Below, piece after piece: positions 60,308 through 64,000 of a DNA stretch of 64,000 bases. The translations under genes were made by a program, and so were the position numbers. A model generated the notes under the pieces. The model was not told where the DNA came from. It made no database searches and saw only the letters and a program-made list of their open reading frames with translations. The stretch covers positions 124,001 to 188,000 of the forward strand of contig DIUR01000027.1 in NCBI GenBank assembly GCA_002428265.1, given 5' to 3'. The stretch is from Bacteriovoracaceae bacterium UBA6153. GTDB lineage: Bacteria; Bdellovibrionota; Bacteriovoracia; Bacteriovoracales; Bacteriovoracaceae. The stretch's first letter is position 1, and the number at the start of each line of letters is the position of its first letter.

Positions 60308-62038
60308 GTGACGAAATTTTACCTGATTTCATTACTACTTTTTTCGAGTGTAGTGAATGCAGACATTGCAGCGAATCCAACTATCAGCAAGTCTCTTGAA
60401 GATGATGCTGCTAAAATTGCAGAATCGAAGGCCAGGTGTGAAGTCATCAGCACTTTGATTGTGAATAAAGAATATCCTCTAGACTGTTACACAAATTATA
60501 ATCACTACGGCCCGACAAAAAAAAGCTTCAGAGCAACTCCAGTTTCAAACACTTTAAAAATCGCTAACTATAATCTTCTACACCCAGGTACTTCAAAAGC
60601 TCTTTTCAAAGATTACGGGCTTGTTGCAAAAATCATGAATCGCTACGACATCGTTGCGGGCCTTGAGCTTTTAGGAACTGTTGGTAAAGATCAGGTTAAT
60701 AACCAGGCCGTGTTAGATCTTATTCAAAGTTCAGCCGAGAAAGTTGAAAAACTTCGCCAGCAAAAAGCAAAACTTAAAGACGCTGTTAAAATAAAAGAAA
60801 TGGATAAGAAGATTGCAAAACTTATCAACGATACAAGAGCAGCGTATGATTTTTACCGCGCTCCAGGATACCTGAGAGTTCTTCAAGAATTAAAAAAACT
60901 TGATCCAAGTTGGTCCCTGATTTTATCACCAAGAGGTGATGCGGCCGTTTCTGGATCAGTTGAAGAGTTAGTTGGTTTTTATTACAAAGCTGATTACGCA
61001 AGCCCGGTTGCAAATCCTCACTGTAAAGAAGTGATGGGAAGTGACGCAGGTACTCCGTTTGCGTGCTTCATTACACTAACTGAAGAGTTCATGGGCAAAG
61101 ATGTTGTTCAGCATTTTTCAAGAAGACCATTTATGGTCAGCTTTAAAGCAGGCAATTCTAAGTTCACACTTCTTTCTTCTCACGTTGTATTTACCTACTC
61201 AGGCGATGAAGAAGCTGAAAAAGATTTAATGATGAAAACTTTTGGAGTTGAAACTTATAAAAGTCTTGGAACTGGAATTAACGGAGCTAACTTTGCTCGT
61301 TTTGCAGAAGTAAAAAACACTCTTGATTTTATGAGTAGCTACAAGAAAAGATATAAAGACGATAAAATCATGTATATGGGTGATACTAACCTGGTATCAA
61401 ACAATGCGTTTTGGCCGGAAATTTTAAAGGCCTATCCAGGAGCTGAACTTCTTATAAAGGAGCCTTCAACTCTTTCTCCAGCTAAATTTATGTCTAATAA
61501 GAAAGAAACGAATGGGGTGGCTAATGACTACGACCATTTTATCCTGGATAAAAAAGCATTTCCTGGTTGTGATGATGGAGAAGTTTTTAATTATTATAAA
61601 GAAGGAATTTATAAAGAAATTGAAAATAAATATATCATCAGACAAGAAGTTGTTGGTTTAAAGAATAAAGACTTTGACCTGTTTGTTGATCACGACGTTG
61701 AATCAATTTTAAACGCTAACGATAATGATGACCAATCCGTACTAGATGGAGATATTCCACCTGTTGATGATCCTGCAACAATCAAACTTGAGTACCCGCT
61801 AACACCAGCTGGGCAGAGTAAAATGGATAAATTTGCTGCTGGTTTTGAAAAATACCTTGGGCAATTTAAAACTGTAAAAAGAGATGAAGTGGTTGTTGAT
61901 GACTTTCAGATTAAAGAGAGAATCGAAGGACTAAAAAGAAGAGTCTTTTTAAGACAGTTGACGAATCCGTATTACTACAGGTTTATGCAAGAGATTCTGT
62001 CTGACCACCTGCCGGTGGCCATTAATTGTAAATTTTAA
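60308..62038 (+). CDS. Secreted endonuclease/exonuclease/phosphatase-fold protein
   Basis: GTG start with GGAG five bases before it; the protein then begins with a signal peptide (FYLISLLLFSSVVNA). EEP-fold landmarks occur in order: KIANYNLLHPG, AGLELLG (catalytic Glu), EELVGFYYK, LLSSHVVF, MYMGDTNLVS (Asp/Asn), NDYDHFIL and LSDHLPVAI (catalytic His). DNase I, sphingomyelinase and phosphatases share this fold, so nuclease activity is likely but not certain. The 576-residue length includes a large insert after residue 400. Digestion of prey DNA outside the cell is a plausible role. Confidence 0.8.
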   Translation: MTKFYLISLLLFSSVVNADIAANPTISKSLEDDAAKIAESKARCEVISTLIVNKEYPLDCYTNYNHYGPTKKSFRATPVSNTLKIANYNLLHPGTSKALFKDYGLVAKIMNRYDIVAGLELLGTVGKDQVNNQAVLDLIQSSAEKVEKLRQQKAKLKDAVKIKEMDKKIAKLINDTRAAYDFYRAPGYLRVLQELKKLDPSWSLILSPRGDAAVSGSVEELVGFYYKADYASPVANPHCKEVMGSDAGTPFACFITLTEEFMGKDVVQHFSRRPFMVSFKAGNSKFTLLSSHVVFTYSGDEEAEKDLMMKTFGVETYKSLGTGINGANFARFAEVKNTLDFMSSYKKRYKDDKIMYMGDTNLVSNNAFWPEILKAYPGAELLIKEPSTLSPAKFMSNKKETNGVANDYDHFILDKKAFPGCDDGEVFNYYKEGIYKEIENKYIIRQEVVGLKNKDFDLFVDHDVESILNANDNDDQSVLDGDIPPVDDPATIKLEYPLTPAGQSKMDKFAAGFEKYLGQFKTVKRDEVVVDDFQIKERIEGLKRRVFLRQLTNPYYYRFMQEILSDHLPVAINCKF

Positions 62039-62042
62039 ATAA

Positions 62043-62070
62043 AAAAGGCTCCTTATCAGGAGCCTTTTTT
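62043..62070. terminator. Bidirectional terminator between the nuclease gene and yqeY
   Basis: AAGGCTCC-TTATCA-GGAGCCTT flanked by A and T runs. Confidence 0.92.
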
Positions 62071-62074
62071 ATGT

Positions 62075-62485
62075 CTAGCCTAGTGCTGCTTTAACTAATT
62101 CATTGGCAACTTTACTATCAAATTGCCCTTTAATCTTTGGACTCAAGTCCTTCATAACCAGGCCAGTATTGTGGCCAGGATTTGCTGCGATAATGTCTTT
62201 GATGAAGCCTTTTACTGTCGCCTCATCTAGTTGTTTCGGCATGTATTCTGAAAGAGTGATAATTTCTCTTTCCGTTTTTTTTCTGATTTCATTTTCCGCT
62301 GGAAAATTCTCCAGTGAGTCTCTTAATTTTTTAACGTGTTTAATTAAAACATCCATTTCAGCAATTGGTGCTTTTGATGTTTTATTTTCAATTAACATAC
62401 TTTTAAAGTAGCGAAGAGCATCCAAGCGATCTTTGTCTTTTGCGAACATTGCTTTTTTAATGTCTTCAGTAATTTGTTCCATCAT
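62075..62485 (-). CDS. yqeY: YqeY/GatB-like helical protein
   Basis: A 136-residue YqeY family protein: DRLDALRYFKSMLIENK, EREIITLSEYMPKQL and KGQFDSKVANELVKAAL match the helical YqeY domain, which is shared with the GatB tail. The role is unclear, often near rpsU and dnaG, which are not here. Its ribosome site is GGAGG, and it lies inside a hairpin (separate entry). The preceding gene on the strand is the small protein at 62551. Confidence 0.9.
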   Translation of the reverse strand: MMEQITEDIKKAMFAKDKDRLDALRYFKSMLIENKTSKAPIAEMDVLIKHVKKLRDSLENFPAENEIRKKTEREIITLSEYMPKQLDEATVKGFIKDIIAANPGHNTGLVMKDLSPKIKGQFDSKVANELVKAALG

Positions 62486-62491
62486 ATCGTG

Positions 62492-62509
62492 CCTCCAGGC
62501 TTATGGAGG
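62492..62509 (-). promoter_or_regulatory. Anti-Shine-Dalgarno hairpin in the yqeY leader
   Basis: Minus strand: CCTCCA (62509-62504), TAAGCC, TGGAGG (62497-62492). The perfect 6-bp stem hides GGAGG, the ribosome site seven bases before the ATG at 62485. Translation should need opening by upstream ribosomes or a trans factor. Confidence 0.6.
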
Positions 62510-62550
62510 TTATTATTAATCACGAACCTATGGAATACAATAAATAATTT

Positions 62551-62922
62551 CTACGCGTGATAACGAACAACTTTGTCATTAAAGTCTGTGACTTCCCAAC
62601 CAGCTCCTTTTCCTCCTTCGATAACAGGGTTGATGTCTTTGATATCTCCTTTAATAGCTACAGAGAGCATAACTTTTCTGATGGCAATCTTGGCATCCAT
62701 AACAGCTTGCATTCTTCTACGGTCGCCTTCATTTTGATTGAGCTTATACTTCTGTAAAAGCAAATTCAGGCCTTCCTCGACTAGTGCTAATTGTTCTTCA
62801 TCCATTCTTTCACCAATGTTGTGTTTTTCTCTATGTTCTATTTTAAGGCCCTTATCGCAATCTTCGCCATATACTCTTGAGGCGGCAAAGAAATCCCAAT
62901 AGAAATAAGGTTTTAGCGACAT
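62551..62922 (-). CDS. Small cytoplasmic protein of unknown function
   Basis: No signal peptide. The start is uncertain: ATG at 62922 (SLKPYFYWDFFAASRVYGED) is preferred, but a TTG at 62949 is also open and neither has a good ribosome site. The middle is helical and charged (EEQLALVEEGLNLLLQKYKL). The C-terminus has GGKGAGWEVTDF. Family not recognised. Upstream of yqeY on the same strand. Confidence 0.6.
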   Translation of the reverse strand: MSLKPYFYWDFFAASRVYGEDCDKGLKIEHREKHNIGERMDEEQLALVEEGLNLLLQKYKLNQNEGDRRRMQAVMDAKIAIRKVMLSVAIKGDIKDINPVIEGGKGAGWEVTDFNDKVVRYHA

Positions 62923-63006
62923 AATCTGTTTTGATTCAGCTTCGTCCAACTAACCAAATTTTAGATAATTTGTGCAAAATTATGGGTATTTTTTAAGGCA
63001 TGTGAA

Positions 63007-63046
63007 AACTAAGTGCCGCAGACTTTAAAAGGCACGGCACTTAGTT
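63007..63046 (-). terminator. Long hairpin after metG
   Basis: Minus strand: AACTAAGTGCCG, 16-base loop, CGGCACTTAGTT, then TTCAC. A 12-bp perfect stem but a short T-run, so it is a terminator or a processing hairpin. Confidence 0.6.
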
Positions 63047-63052
63047 CATTGA

Positions 63053-64000
63053 TTAAACGTTTTCTGGTTTTGGTGGCTTCGGAGCTTTAGGTGCCTTAGG
63101 CGCTTTTGGCGCTGGTGCCGGAGCTGCTGGTGGATCAATCTTTGGAAACAGTGGCATTGGCTCTGTTAACTCATAAGTGATCTTCCCGAATTTTACATCT
63201 TCAAAACGACCAAGCTTCACACCCAGTGGTTGTAGAGCTTTCTCTGCAGTGTCTGGAAGAAAAGCAGTAAGAAGAGTTGAGATAGCATGAATAGAGTAAA
63301 GGCAGTTATAAACAACTTGTTTAAGCGCCGCTTTGTCGTCTTTAAGCTTCCATGGCTCTTTCGTGTTTACGTATTGGTTCATCGAGTTCACGCCTTCCCA
63401 CAGGGCCTCTAGTGCTCTGTTGTGCTCGCGCTTTTCCATGAAGACTTTCATCTTCTCGAAGTTCTCATCGAAGTTAACTTCTTGAGTGATGCCTTCGCCA
63501 GATAGTGTAGGTTCATTATCTTTTAGATAAAGTTTGATAACTCTCATGATCAGGTTACCAAAACTATTTCCTAATTCAGCGTTGTGCTTTTCAATCAATT
63601 CTTTTTCTGAAAAACGTCCGTCGTTTTGAGCGGGGATTGCACGCAGTAAATAATAACGGAAACTATCCAGTGGATATTTTTCCAGCATTTCATTGGGGTC
63701 GATTACATTGTTTAGCGACTTCGACATTTTTTTACCGTCTTCAGCTAAAATCATTCCGTGAACATAAACTTGTTTTGGAAGAGCGATTCCAGCAGCATGA
63801 AGCATGATAGGCCAGATGACAGTGTGAAACCATGTAATGTCTTTACCGATAACATGCATTGAAGCTGGCCAGAACTTTTCGTTCGGTGTTCCTGCAACAG
63901 CAGCGTAGTAGTTAATTAAAGCATCAAACCAAGTGTACATAACAAACTTTGGATTCCCAGGAACAGGAATACCCCAGTTTTCATTTGGACGAGAAATAGG
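63053..64000 (-). CDS. metG: Methionyl-tRNA synthetase, C-terminal part
   Basis: The frame runs off the right edge. Its first visible residues (PISRPNENWGIPVPGNPKFV, then MYTWFDALINYYAA) are internal MetRS sequence, so the true start lies beyond the window and the ATG at 63940 is not the start. KKMSKSLNNVIDP is the class I KMSKS loop. The helical anticodon-binding domain follows (HNAELGNSFGNLIMRVIKLY, EPWKLKDD). The last 25 residues are a Pro/Ala/Lys-rich tail, with no C-terminal EMAP/OB dimer domain visible. Charges tRNA-Met. Confidence 0.95.
   Translation of the reverse strand, partial: PISRPNENWGIPVPGNPKFVMYTWFDALINYYAAVAGTPNEKFWPASMHVIGKDITWFHTVIWPIMLHAAGIALPKQVYVHGMILAEDGKKMSKSLNNVIDPNEMLEKYPLDSFRYYLLRAIPAQNDGRFSEKELIEKHNAELGNSFGNLIMRVIKLYLKDNEPTLSGEGITQEVNFDENFEKMKVFMEKREHNRALEALWEGVNSMNQYVNTKEPWKLKDDKAALKQVVYNCLYSIHAISTLLTAFLPDTAEKALQPLGVKLGRFEDVKFGKITYELTEPMPLFPKIDPPAAPAPAPKAPKAPKAPKPPKPENV

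Noticed and set aside
63938..63940. ATG at 63940 as the start of metG
   Set aside because: Conserved MetRS residues continue in frame up to the right edge.
1..64000. tRNA, rRNA, CRISPR or insertion-sequence elements
   Set aside because: I scanned the gaps by eye for cloverleaf T-arm sequences, spaced repeats and transposase motifs and found none; a tRNAscan or IS search could still differ.

Overview
The window looks like a chromosomal segment of a predatory or predator-related bacterium of the Bdellovibrionota, most likely the Bacteriovorax/Peredibacter side. This rests on AT-rich DNA, a TIGR02147-type regulator coupled to a secreted RGGGN protein, a very high share of secreted proteins and lipoproteins with no recognisable family, two HD-GYP-type proteins, and a membrane pyrophosphatase beside ordinary housekeeping genes. 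The taxonomic call is inference from gene content. No rRNA, tRNA, CRISPR array, transposase or prophage was seen.

Layout. 1-5 kb: a truncated lysine-rich protein, an alpha/beta hydrolase, a YhaM-type exonuclease and a secreted pair that includes a zinc metallopeptidase. 5-9.7 kb: gap-pgk-tpiA-secG and a class V aminotransferase. 9.8-10.5 kb: a probable toxin-antitoxin pair behind overlapping inverted repeats. 10.5-16.8 kb: a 2OG-oxygenase-like protein, an HD-GYP phosphodiesterase, an MFS exporter and a large subtilisin-like lipoprotein. 17-19.8 kb: a TIGR02147 regulator operon, then a gene-free stretch that probably encodes a structured RNA. 19.8-31.8 kb: an S1 protease, hppA, a lipoprotein gene that appears to start at ATT, tatD, a VKOR-thioredoxin protein, pgeF, rluD, a J-domain/HTH protein, a MinD-like ATPase, a DGK1-like kinase, a LON-domain protein and manA. 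32-43.5 kb: a response regulator with an HD-GYP-like output, a phytase-like esterase, dacB, an adenine deaminase operon, carbonic anhydrase, a CrtI-like oxidoreductase, an RRM protein and an acyl-CoA ligase.

43.5-59.1 kb is the least ordinary region. Two lipoproteins are divergent; one is 1456 residues long and is coupled to a YceI protein. Next comes a leftward operon: a DUF1549-like cytochrome, a membrane-anchored protein with an Asn-Gln-Cys signal end, a Tat-exported DUF1501 protein, a two-haem-site protein with the same Asn-Gln-Cys end, and a signal peptidase II fused to a HAMP-like module. Divergent from it is a rightward operon: a barrel-like protein with a CxxCH site, an unknown secreted protein, a second YceI and a monohaem lipoprotein. 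I read this as one envelope redox system with its own candidate lipoprotein-processing enzyme. The window ends with a secreted nuclease-fold protein behind an 18-bp palindrome, yqeY with a sequestered Shine-Dalgarno sequence, and the 3' part of metG.

All start choices, domain calls and functions are by eye from translations; no database search was possible.
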